A stretch of 64,000 bases of DNA from Trebouxia sp. TZW2008 (lineage: Eukaryota > Chlorophyta > Trebouxiophyceae > Trebouxiales > Trebouxiaceae): contig BDIU01000246.1 in NCBI GenBank assembly GCA_002118135.1, positions 64,463 through 128,462 of the forward strand, written 5' to 3'. Below the pieces are notes generated by a model. That model did not search any database and was not told where the DNA came from. It saw nothing but the letters and a program-made list of their open reading frames with translations. Made by a program: the position numbers and the translations under genes. Each line of letters starts with the position of its first letter. Position 1 is the first letter of the stretch. Below are positions 11,798-24,768 of this stretch, piece by piece.

Positions 11798-14700
11798 GTA
11801 ACTGACAGACGTCGAGGAACTATCTCTGTCATCTGTCCTGAGCTGGACACCAACAAAATACATAGCAAGGCATGTTGCATAGTCCGACATACCTGTAAAG
11901 GCAATGGCTCCTGTCTGCTAATGCTGGCTTTGGGCCAGCCAGGTGCTGCAGTGGCAGGCCTGCTATCAAGACAACTGAACAATACCACTTCATGCTCTAC
12001 TCCAAGAGCAGCTCAGTCATTTGACTTGACAGGCAGCCTACATAGCAAGGCACACTTCAACAATGTCATGTAACCATGCAGAACATCGCTCCTGGCTGCT
12101 GCCTTTGGCTTTGGACCAGCTAGGTGCTGCAGCAGGCCTGCTATTCACATCCTCCAGGAACACCACTTCATGCTCTACCCCAAAAACAGCTCAGTCGTTT
12201 GACATGACAGGCAGCCTACATAGCAAGGCACACTTCAACAATGTCATATACCCATGCAGGCAATCACTCCTGGCTGCTGTCTTTGAATTTGGACCAGCTA
12301 GGTGCTGCAGAGACAGGCCTGCTATTGACATCATCAAGCAACAACACTTCATGCTCTACCCCAAAAGCAGCTCAGTCATTTGACATGAAAGGCAGCCTAC
12401 ATAGCAAGGCACACTCCAAACAATGTCATGCACCCATGCAGGGGATCAGTCCTGGCTGTTGCCTTCTCTTTGGGCCAGTTAGGTGTTGCAGTGGCAGGCC
12501 TGGCATCCACGCAGCTGAGCAACTCAGCCCCTTCCTCCTCTTCAGCAGCAGCCTACCCATTCAACATGACAGGCAATCTATACAGAATGACATAACTTGA
12601 TGGCGTCATGTACCCATGCAGGGGATCGCTCCTGGCTGTTGCCTTCGGCGTTGAGCCAGTTAGGCGCTGCAGTGGCAGGCCTGCTATCAACACAGCTGAG
12701 CAACTCAGCCGCTTCCTCCTCTTCAGCAGCAGCTCAGCCATTCAACAGGACAGGCAGCTTGCTTGAGAGCCTGCAGGGCGCTTGCCCACAGCCCTTGCTA
12801 GAGCAGCATGTGGCAGGGCCGCTGGCAGCAGCCCTACTTGGACACGTGCAGGTAAAATCATAAAAGTCACTTGCATGCCTACTGCTGTCATTTTCTGTGG
12901 TACATGGCGCCTTCTTGAACAACAATGCCCAGCGTGTAATGAAAAAGGCAGCCACAATGTAGTTCCAAAAGAATGGCCTTACTGCATGTCTCACCCACAC
13001 ACTGAAAGGGCTAAGGTTACAAATCTTGAAGATATGAACTTGGGGCCTGTACTGTCCCCAAGCCCACTCCCCACCAGGTGGACACCGCCACGCTCCGCTA
13101 GTGCATGTGGAGGGTTGCAGTCATCAGAAGGCACTTCAAATGACTTCAGCCGCATGAACTCGCTGCATGTGATATGCATGACAGGCATTTGACTCTGAAT
13201 GCGCGTGCTGTGTCAATCATAGCGCTGTTGTGTGCAGGAAGGTTCAGCTCCCCCCGAGGCTGCTGCCCTCCTGGCCAAATTGGTGAAGCAGTTTGGGGCT
13301 CGTGTGATGACAGCAGCCCGTGCTACTCCTCTGCCAGGAGCTGGGCGTACAACAGGTGAGATTACTGACCCCTTGCTGCTATTTGTGATTTCCTGGTGGC
13401 TGCCATGCTGTGAATATGACTGGTGATTCTTCTTCTGCCACATTGCCTTGCCCTGTTCTCTCGGTCAACAGGGGTGTCGGAACAGGTCAAGTCAGGCATG
13501 CATGGCGTTCCAATCACGGCAACAGGTTGTAATCAGCTCCCCTGTGTCTCGTGTATACGATCTGCTCTCGTCCGCCGACAATTTTGAGCGCTTTTTGCAC
13601 TTGTCTCCGACTTGTCACTCGGTCGAGATCCTACACACTGATCAGGTCGTTTTAGGTCCCGCAGCCGAGCTGGTCGAGCTTGCTACGAGGGATTTGGAAG
13701 ATCTTGCATCGTGCAGACCACAATATCAAGATTTTGACTCGTTGCAACACGCTGGGCTGCAGCAGCCATGTCTCCGGATCCATTTCAAGATGGTCGAGCG
13801 TATTTCCACGGCATTTGGTCTGATCAAAAATGATGTCACGATATTTGGCACTCAAATCATGAACTCTACCGCCAGAGTACATATCTATGAAAGCGATGCA
13901 AACAAAGGCCTTGTCAAAATCTATAAGTTGAGACGTTTCTCACGTGTGGAAAATGATACAACACAAGTTGAAGAGTTGATTGTAGGGAAGACCAACTGGT
14001 TGTTGCGAACCTACACTCAGTCTGCATGCAGAACTGCTCACCAAAAGCACATGGAGTCCTATGAGACTCTGGTTAGCTGAACTATTAGTAACTTTAAAAA
14101 GAACAGCTGATGCACATATGCTCAATTTACCAACAAAGATGCTGCTTGATTACAAATTTGTCCTGCTTGACAAGACTGATACAGAATCAGAAGCGCACTT
14201 GTAATGTGTCAAATTTGCTGAGCTGTCCACGTTTGGGCTCAATACACTAGCGTGACTTTGCACTGCACCCAAGACATCACATTGAACGTTTGTCAGTGGT
14301 TGAGGTTCGATCAATCACAGCGTTACCACAAGCTGCATCATCTTGCTGCAGTGATGGCCTGTAAGGCCATGTGCTGGAGCAGGTTGCCAAAAGAATCATG
14401 CCCAATCAACAACAACTTGCTGTCCTTAGTGATGCTCAAAACAAGCCGGTCTGGCCAGACAGGACTTCAGGGAACGCCAGGATGTGCCATCTCAACTGCA
14501 AATTTCTTCTGTCACTGCCTTTTGTGCTCATACATAACATAACATTCAAGTCAAAGAAGAGGCATATCTTGAACCTCTTTCTGTAACAAAAATTTGCCAA
14601 GAAGTGTGTTGGAATTGTGACGAAAGGCTTCACAAACTTTCCCACTTTTGGATCTGGTCTGAGTGATTGTAGCTTTTTTGGCAAGTTGCAAATCAGTAAA

Positions 14701-17700
14701 AATACAACTGCAACAGAAGATGTTCAGGCTCTTGTACACTGCAGGCGCATTGGAAGGGCAAGCGCTGTCTTTGCAAACAGTCCTAGACAGCGCCCTGGCT
14801 GGACCTCAAGGAGGGCCATCAGCACAAGCCAATGCAGATCTGTTGCTGTCATGCATACAAGGCCAAGATGCACCAGCCACACAGCTTGCCAACACCCTCA
14901 GTCAAGTCCTTGGTGTCACCTCTGCCCCAGGTGACAGCTCTCCAGTTATAGACAGCGATGCCATCGTCACTGGGAGGTACAGTGAGGAACCTAGTGGTGT
15001 CTCTGCAAGAGGAGCAGCGTTTGCTGTGCTACTGGTGCAGCGCTTGCTACATACAGATGCCCAGAAGGCTGGTCACGTGCTGAAGTGGCAGTCGCCTGAG
15101 CTTGATGCCCTAGCATGCAAGCTTATCTGTACTGAGACTGCAGCAGATGCTGTCAATTCAGAACAGCGCGGCGGTGACCCAGTATCGGAAACTACCCAGG
15201 CAGGTGGTGACTCAGCACCAGCCCAGGAGGACGCTGCCCAGGCAGGTGATTTGGCAGTCAGCGTGGCAGCTGCTTCTCTGGATGCATCTGAGCAGACTGA
15301 GGCAGCCCAGCAAACACCACTTGACTACATCAACAGTGGTGTGGCAGAGCTTGGTCTGGAAGATGACACAGCACTTGATGAGGCAGATGCCAGCTGTTGT
15401 CAGCTGCTGGGATTGCTCATCAGCGGCAAAGGCAATGCGTCGCTGCTGTCAGATCAGGCAGTGCATCAAACTCTTTCCAGCCTTGCGTCCCAGCTTGAAT
15501 GCAAAGTCACTGCAGGTAGGCGTTCTGTCACACTGTACTTACCACCATCTCTTCATGACCGTGCTGGCCGTAGCCTTGTCACTTAGCATAAAAGCAACAC
15601 AAAGCTGCAGATGGTATGCTGTCTTAGGGAGCCTTGTAATACAAGCGTGCTTCAACACCAGAGTCGCATGCATGCCTATGTCTTGAGATTGAAAAGCAGT
15701 TCCTGTCGTCATATATAACGTCAGTCTGCAAGTATTGACATCTTGGCAGCTGTTCAGCAGCACAAATGAGTTGCTATGTTTGCCAGATCCTTTGACCAGC
15801 TAAAGCAACTGCAATGACCAGTTTGCATTATGATTGCAGGCAAAGCACAGCTACAGGCGCTCCTCATCTTGGACGCCTGTCTGTACTCAGAAGCTGTCAG
15901 CGCAATGAGCAATGTATCCAAGCTACGAGACCAAATGGTGGCCCTAGTCTTCAAGCTGTCTTGGAGGGCAAAACGGGCCGTCAAACTTGCAGACAGCTAC
16001 ATCCAGCTGAGTAATGATCTGTTCCATGGCAATAGGAATGATAGCGATGATGATGCTGAGTCAGACTTAGTCACTCCTGAAGCTAATGACACTCCTCCGC
16101 AGGGATCTTGCTCACAGGTACAGTACAGACCTGGCTGTTTGCTCCTTGTGCTGTAGCTGCTGCGCCCTCATGCATGTGACCATCTGTGCTGCAAGATGCA
16201 AACTTTGCCTGGTCACTTGACCATGTGGGCTTGGGCATGTGTGCTGCAGAATGGATCATTGACCGGTCATGTGCACCCCAGGTCAGCAGTCCTTTGTGCC
16301 TGTTCTTGTGTGTACTGAATACCAGACTGCTGCAGCGTCTGTAGCATCGCAAAGAACATGTGTGCAGGGGTGACATCTGCCTTGTATCCTTGTAAGCATG
16401 AAAGTAAGCATGAGTCTGTTACCATCTTTGGATGAGCAAAGCATATCTCTACAACAGGAAGGTTTTGACCTCATGGGCAAGTCGTGACAATGCACCTACC
16501 ACTCATGCATCATGAATCCAATTTACAAACCAACTTGAGTTTGATGCTGGTGACAGGTTGCAGCGAAAGCTATGGCGGTGTGGGCACAAGGCAAGAGGGC
16601 AGCAGAGCTATTTGCCAGTGCGACAACTCAAGAGAGGTCACACTTGGATGCAGCACTACAGGATGTGCTGCAGCCACACCTCGACAGACTGTGCTTCCAA
16701 GAGAACCAGGTCAGACCTCTTTTGCTACACATTGCTAGCATTCAGTGCATGCTCAAGTCGTCACCTTCAACAAATATGAACATAGTAAAGTATTGCTTGC
16801 TTGTGAGAAACATTTGCGCCGTCAGCTTTGATTGCTGTAATTTTGCGATTGCCCTGTTCAGGCATCTAGGAACACGTAAAAACACTGTACTTTTGCTTTT
16901 TCAGGAGCCAGATTGGCAGTTGCAAGCTGCAGCGCTGGTCCAAGAAGCAGTCAGAGCTGTTGCATCTGAGGCTGCTTCCACACAATCTAGTTCTGCAAGT
17001 CTCCTGGACCTGATACTGGAACCTCTGAAGAGCCTGGAAGACACAAACCCGCAAACGGCACAGCTGGCAGCTAGCCTGTGTCAGGTGTTGGGCTTTGAGG
17101 CAGTGTTACTGACCGATCCTCCTAGGTGAGGGGCCATTGCATGCGTTGGCTTTGCTACTGTCAGCAGCCACCTTTGAGAACATTGCTTTGGTGCCTGTGT
17201 TCATGTCAGACCTGGCAAGATCACAGCTGGCAGCTAGTCTGCGCCAGGTTTTGGGCGTTGAGGCTGTGTTGCTGGCAAGCCATCCCAGGTGAGGGACAGT
17301 TGCATTCGTTGGCTTTGCCACTGAAAGCAGTCAAAATTGACAACATTGCTTTGTTGCCTGTGTTTGTGTCAGACCTGGCAAACCCACAGCTGGCAGCTGG
17401 CAAGGTTTTGGGCTTTGAGGCCGTGTTGCTGGCAAGCCCTCCTAGGTGAGGGGCCATTGCATCCATTAGCCTTGCTACTGACAGCAGCCCTATTTTATGT
17501 TGCTTTGCTGCCTGTATCTGTGGCAATGTTGCTGGTTTTGTGAGATCAGCTGCACTTCATGTCCTCTGCCTATCCACATGCCACCAGATATACACAACCA
17601 CGCATGCCTACTCCTCAAAACAACAAGGTGTTGAGTATGCTTACAAGTCTCCTTTGACAAGCTACGTCGACATGCACTGTGTGACGTGACTGTGGATGCT

Positions 17701-20700
17701 GTGTTGTGTTTATGGAAGTAGGTTGTGAATAGTGTTTGTATAGTATGCAGGCATCACTCAAACATAGTTCTGCTCTGCTGTGTGCAGGGCCTATGTGGCT
17801 GCCAAACTCTTGAGCATTGCCTGGATGCAGCCTATGTATGATACAGCGCTGAAGTTGCACAACTTCCTCAAGGCCTCCGCTGACAGCAACACTTCTGCAG
17901 CTGAAGCATCTACACCCAACACACTCCTTGCAGACACAATAGACGTGCTGTCTGATGTTGCCAGACGGCAACCATCCCCTGACAGCAGCTCAGCCAATTT
18001 CAGTCAGCCCACATCACAGGCTGCTGCATGTGTTTCAGCGCTGATTGATCTCCTAGGCATTGTCACATTGCATGGCTCCCAAGCCGGCCTGTCTGTCATT
18101 GCCAGATGGTTCAAGCGCAGCATAGCTTCAGACCCACCTGTCCTGCCAGAAAGTGTGGTGGCTGAAGTTTTGCAGGCCGCTGTGAAGGCGCTGCGTAGCT
18201 CAGAAGAGCTGCTACTCAGCTCAGGGCTGCCTGAGTTCACTCAGCAGAGACTCAGATCATCCAACAAACCGCCAATTGCAGCCCTCGTTGATCAGCCGCG
18301 CAGCGACATCAGCATCACAGAATACGCTCAGTCTCTCAAGATGACCTGTTCATGCTTCCCATGCCCAAGCAGTGCTCTGTCCTCATCCAGCAGTGGGCAA
18401 CCCACGACCACAGCTGGGGCAGGGCCAGAAGCCATTGCTGCCAGCGTCACCACAGCTGCAGAAAGGCAAGCACTGCTGGCTGCTGCTGTATGGCAGATGC
18501 AGGGTGAGAGATCAGTTGCCATAGCAGCTGCTGCTGCAAAGCGTGCTGTTGAGGGTCAAGAAGCGCAACCTTCTGGCAGTTCGGCAGCCGCCTCTGCTTC
18601 TTCTTCAGGGTAATCTGCTCTCCAGGTCAATGGTGATCACAGTCACTTGACCTCCACAGCATGAGCTGAAGCAATGCATTGCAGTAGACTATGCACTAGC
18701 GTGTCTTTTACGCTCTTGTACGGCCAAAACAAAATTGGCCTGACAAACTGACTGTCTGTGTAATGACCCAGCTGCAGAGCATGCTTGTGGAACAGATTCT
18801 GGCAACACAAGGTCAGCTTGTCGGCAACAGCAACACTTTGTGCCTATGTGCCAGCATGCAGCAGATTCCAACAGCTAATTTATTGTCCTGTGTCAGGCTT
18901 AGTCACGAAGTTAGCATGGTGCACAGATCTCCCGATGGCCTGTGCAATCTGCATTTGCGAATCTTGTTCAAGGCACATTCAAAGCCATGCTGATGTGAGC
19001 GCCCAGTAATGGCATTGCCTGTGGATGCAGAAGGGATAATGAAGCAAGTGCGTGTGTGGCTCGCCTGGTGCTATGCGCTGTCACCCACTGCTGGCAAGAC
19101 ATCTCCAGTCATGTAAGCCTGCACGGGACATCATGCAGCTTCTGTCTGTGTTGGGTTTCCAGTCTTGTAAGCCTGTGTCAGGCTTCAAACAGCAATGTCA
19201 GCAACATCGGTGCCCCTCTGTTGAGCTTGGCATAGGGTCAGTCTTGTGGGCTTGTTAAGTCAACCATTGTCTTCAATGCGACAGCACCTAGCAGGATCAT
19301 GGAACTTCACTGGCAAGCAGGAAATGATGAAGGTGATGATCTGCAGACCTGGTTAGATATTTGAAGCATCTGGGCGCTTCAGTGTCATAGGCAGTTATGT
19401 GGTGAAGGACATATCCTCTTCTTGTGTTACTTTCATACAAAGATGTCACTCTGCCTTGCCCATACGCAGACCTGGTCAGATGTTCAAAAGCGTTTGGGCA
19501 CTTTGAATTCACAAGCAGCTGCGCTGCAGGTGGGCCTTTTGCTTCTGTAATTTAGTTTTCTGGCAAGGATCTGCAGTGGTGTCACTCTGGCTTGCTGTTA
19601 TGCAGACATGGTCCGACATTCTGAAGCGTCTGGGCACATCAGTGTCACAGGCAGCTGTGCTCATGGAGGACCTGACTGAGGGGGTGGCAGCAGCAGCTGT
19701 GGGGGGTGCCAGCAAGGTCAGCAGGAGTAGGCAGGGGGGCGATGTGGGACCCCAAGTAGCTGTTGAGTTGCTGTGGCGGCTGCAGCATCTGGGCTTGGCT
19801 GACAACAATCAAGCTGTCAAGGTGTCTTCTGAGCACACTCACAGCATTCACACATAGTCAATTCAAATGACCCTTGGTCCATCATCATGGTATTGTCTTG
19901 TTGTGCCTGCGGGGTGAGCGGAGTAGGCAGGGGGTTGTAGCTGTTGAGTTGCTGTGGCAAATGCAGCATCTAGGCTTGCCTGACTGCAATCAAGCTGTGA
20001 AGGTAACCTCCAAGCACCAGCTTGCAACTTGTGCTCAGAATTCAGGGTCAAGTTTAGCCTATGATGTGCTAGCTCACTCATCCGTGCTATCTAAGATCAT
20101 CGGGCTTGTGCCTGATTCAGTTCAGTCGCCAAGCTTTGCTGAGAATTACTGTGGTGGCGCAACCCAGCAAGTCTCAGACAACATGCAAGCAGAAGTCAGC
20201 AGTGCCCTGCATTGTACCTCTTGACATCCTGATTTTGTGCGTATCCAGGATGCAGGACAACAGATGCAAGGGCTGTTGTCAGATGATAGCACTGTGAGGC
20301 GGTTGAGAGGAGAGCCTCAAGCATGCATGCAGACACTGGCATTCATAATTGCCCTGAACACCAGCAATCAGCCTCCAGCCCTTCAGCAAGCTGCCCCTCA
20401 GGAAACTATTGCAGCTGGCACAAAGGATGCTCTCAGGTACAAGTGCAACTCCTCTTGTTGTGGTTTTGCAGAGTTGTGTGCTGCAGCTCAAAAGCACACC
20501 TGGCTGCAGCATGTGCCTGCATGTTCAGCCAGGCAGTTGGTTCAAATAATGCTTTTGACAGCTGATGCCATTTACTTTTAGCCTGACGTGCAGCTGTCAT
20601 TCACAAACAGTATGCTGGCATCAATTTGGTGTGGCACTTGTTCCTCTTTCTGCCCTGTGGCATTCCTGAATGCACCCCTGCTCATGTTTGAAAAGTGCAC

Positions 20701-23700
20701 ATGGCATTCAGCGCTGCTGCAGTCAATGCTACAGGGCAAGAGTTGCAACCACACCTTTCGTGCGTTCTACTTTGCAGGGCGCTGTTTGCCTTGGGTAGTG
20801 TGCAAGCCATCACTCAGGCTACTGGCGTGCTTTCAGCCACTGTTGGCTGTGCCATCCTGTGCCTACACGCTGATTCGCTTTGGGATGCTGTGACAGCAGT
20901 TGCCAGGACAGCCGCATCAGAGAAAGGCTTGCAGGCAATCATTTCATCAGTACAAGAGGCTGATGCATGGGGCCAAGACACAGGTGACTGTTCACTGCAG
21001 CCCTCTCTTCTTCTTCCTTGTCATCTTTTTGACTGTGCCTACACGCTGATTTGCTTTGGGAGGCTGTGACAGCAGTTGCCAGGACAGCTGTTACACAGAA
21101 CAAGTCTGCAGGCAATCATCTCATCAGTACAGGAGGCTGACGCTTGGGAGCAAGACACAGGTGACTCTTCACTGCAGACATCTTTTGCTTGTCTCTGTTT
21201 TTTCTTTTGCTGTGCACACATGCTGATTTGCTTTGGGACACTGTGACAGCAGTTGCCAGGACAGCTGCTACAGAGACAAGCTTGCAGGCCATTGTGTCAT
21301 CAGTACAGGAGGCTGACGCTTGGGGCCAAGACACAGGTGATCTTGTCATTGATCTCTAACGTGGCTGTTGATACTCAGATACATGCCTATCATGTCGTGA
21401 TCAGGCTGCCACATGAATATTGAACGCAGTGTTGATGCTATCATCCTGCCCCAACTTTGCGTTTGGGTGCACAGATTACCAATTTCAAGTTGGTTGCTTG
21501 ATTGCTTTGCTGGCTGTTTGGCTGACTATTGGTGAAATGGCTGATGAGTGGAACAATGAGCGTTTGTTCCACAGACCAACTGATTCGTGCGTAATATGAT
21601 GTACTGATTCGTGCGCATTATGATGTACCATGGTAGTATTTCTTGTTAGAGTCCGGTCACTCATTGACTGACAATTGGTGTGCAGGAGTGGATGCCACTG
21701 GAGCTCTGCTAGCCTCACTGCTGAATTTCGCCACTGTACAAGGGCTACAGAGCACAGCCCTGGCCCTGCTGCTCACCCCACCCCTACTCTCTGGGGTGAC
21801 AGCAGCCTCCGTACTAGCAGTAAGCCCTCCCACATGATCTCATGATTTGGTACAACCACACAGTCAGCACCTGCTGCAAATTGAGCACTGCTTCACAAAA
21901 CCCCATAGATCTCTGTTGCGCATCAGGCGATTGCTTTCTGGGGTCACAGCAGTCTCTGTACAAGCATCAAGCCACCAAACACGCGTTTCAATGCAAACAA
22001 AGATGTATAGCATATGGCACAGGTTGATACATGGCTGTTTGTGGCAGCAATCTAGCTTGTGTTGCGTTGATCACTGTGTGCTTGTCTGCAACAAGCTTTG
22101 CATGCATAGTAGAAATAGCAGGGTCAATATACAAAACACAAACGACACAAACGACAGCCAGCAAAGCTCAAGCGTATGGCAATCCATGTCCTGGCTCATT
22201 GTGGTTTACTTGCTCAAGTCAGCCACCTGCAACAATTGCGTTGACAATTGAATTCAATCCTCACCAGCAAGTAATAGCTCACAACTTGCTATGACAAACA
22301 ACCTCTAGTGCACCACAGCATCTATCACACGCAAGCTCGTTAAACATGCTGTGGTATAACTTCCCTCTTGGTGGGCATGGCAAGCCTTGTCTATCGCATA
22401 CCATTGACTAGAGCTGGCTTGTTCTGACGGTGTTTGTGAGACACACCGTTCAATAGTGGTGACCTGTCAATTGATGAGCCACAAAGAAGCTGCATGCAAT
22501 GCCGCAGGATCAAGATTCAAGAGAGGCCCCACCAGCAAAGCAAGACCCAGTGATAGCTCCGCCAAGAGCTGGCTACTGTTACATGCAGCCCCCTTGTAGA
22601 CCCCTCTGACTCCAGAGGGGTCAACGAGCTGAGGCTCATTCTTCAGCTGTTTAATTCCTCTGTAGTCCTAGGGATCAATGAGCTGAGGAATTAACCTCCT
22701 TGCAATAGCATCACAGACGCCATCAAACCCACTTGACGAAGCAAGCTGAGTCTGCATGCAATGCTGCAGGATGAGGAATCAATAGAGGCACCACCAGCAA
22801 AGCAAGACTCAGTGACAGCCCTAATTAGGGCTGGCGTCCGCCCACAGCTGGCGGCTGCCATATGCGCTCCCCCTGAAGCCCCCTCTGACCCTCAAGGGGA
22901 TCAGGGTCTCAATGAGACGCAGACTTTTCTGCTGGCCTGGGCGCTGCTGCTTGCCCATATTCTAGGGATGCCGGCTGGGGATTCTGGCAAGGCATTCCTT
23001 GCTCAGGCCTTGAGGGATGAGTACGAGTGAGTGGGCTCTTTCATGATCAGCTGACAATTCCAGCATTTTGTGCTCGCCCAAGGGTGACTGTGCTCAGCAC
23101 TCACACGCTGCCTCAGTTGCAGAACCATCACGAGCGAGACAGAATTCACTCATGATGGTGCCGATAGCAATGTGCTACTGTCATTCTGCAGCAAGTGTGC
23201 TTTCTTTTGCCAGGCGGGGGAATTGCTTGAGCACTGTCATTCATGATGCCTTCTCATGCACTCAAACTGCCCTGACTTGGCGGGCAAAGACAACCCCAGT
23301 ACTGCCTACTCGGTGTCTGTGGCTCAAAGGGCTGGCAAAAGGATGCCAAATCACTGTGCAACATTCTTGCATGCAACAAGGCATGACAAGATGTTATGGC
23401 TGCTGTCATGAGCACCCCTGTTGTCAGAAGTCTAATGTCACCGCAATTGAGTTGCAAGCAATCATGGCGACCAATGATGTGAGAAAAATTATGCAGTGTG
23501 TGCCTCCATAACGAGGCTTTTCCAAGCACCGTCATGGCAACCACCGCTCTTTTGAGTAGCCACTTCGCAAGTGGCCAATACACAATGCAACTCTTTGCCT
23601 TTGTGCCCCACAAGCAAAAGGCACGCTGGTCATCTGCTGTTGCAGGGTAGTGCCTGGTCTCTTGAACACCGTCCTGCCGTTACTGCCCCTGGACCAGTTT

Positions 23701-24717
23701 GCAGCCCAGCAGTCAAAGAAAGGCTCAAAGCCTCAGTCTCGCCCAAAGCAGCAGGCCAAGCAGTGGAGCCTGGTTGCATCCCTGCAGCAATTGAGTAAGT
23801 CTCTGTGCATCACGCCGCTTGTCTGAGTGGAGTTGTCTTTGGGCTCTGCATTTTTTGTCAAGCCTTTCTTGGATAGTGTTCCAGAGCGACCAATCCGTGA
23901 AACCAGTGCCAGACAAAGAGTGGCAAGTCAGCAAGCACTTGCTAGCTTTGGCACAACGTTACTCATCTTGATGAGTCCACAAGGCTGTTAGCAACAATGC
24001 TCAACTGAGGATCGCCTGTCGCATGTGGTGCATTGTAGCAGCCAGCACCATGCCAGCTAAGTATTTACAAACTTGCAATCAATTGCTAGCCTTGGCACAA
24101 TGTCATCCATCCTGATGATTCCACAAGGCTGTCAACAAAAGTGCACAACTGTAAATCTGCTTATGCCAGGAATGCACTGCCTTCGCAGGAGTCATGGGCA
24201 CAAACCCATTGCATCAAAGTGCACAGATTGTAGCCGAGACCCTGGAGCAGCTAGCAGAGGCAGTGTACAGGGGGATGCTGCACGCCTTGCCTGCTAGTGT
24301 TCAAAACAGATATGACCAGAAATGCATTGGTTCTGCAGGAGTCATGGGCACAAACCCATTGCATCAAGGTTCAGAATCTATGCCAAGACCCTGGAGCGGC
24401 TGGCAGAGGCAGTGTATAGGAGAGTGCGGCACGCTTTGCCTGCCAGTGTTCAAAACAGATATGACCAGAAATGCATTGGTTCTGCAGGAGTCATGGGCAC
24501 AAATCCATTGCATCGAGGTTCAGAATTTATGGCCCAGACCCTGGAGCGGCTGGCAGAGGCAGCGTACAGGGGAGTGCTGCACGCCTTGCCTGCCAGTGCG
24601 AGAGCCTGGTTTGGGGACTTCAGGGACAGAGGCTTGTCTGCTGCTGTTGAGGTAAGCTTGCTGCTGCTGCTGCTGCTGCGGTTGCTGCTGTCTTGCTGCT
24701 GTTGCATCTGCTGCCAG

Positions 24718-24768
<51 letters not shown>

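Noticed and set aside
24719..24767. Poly-Leu/poly-Gln open frames across the CTG run
   Set aside because: The run lies between a consensus donor (24652) and acceptor (24957) of LTN1, so it is intronic.
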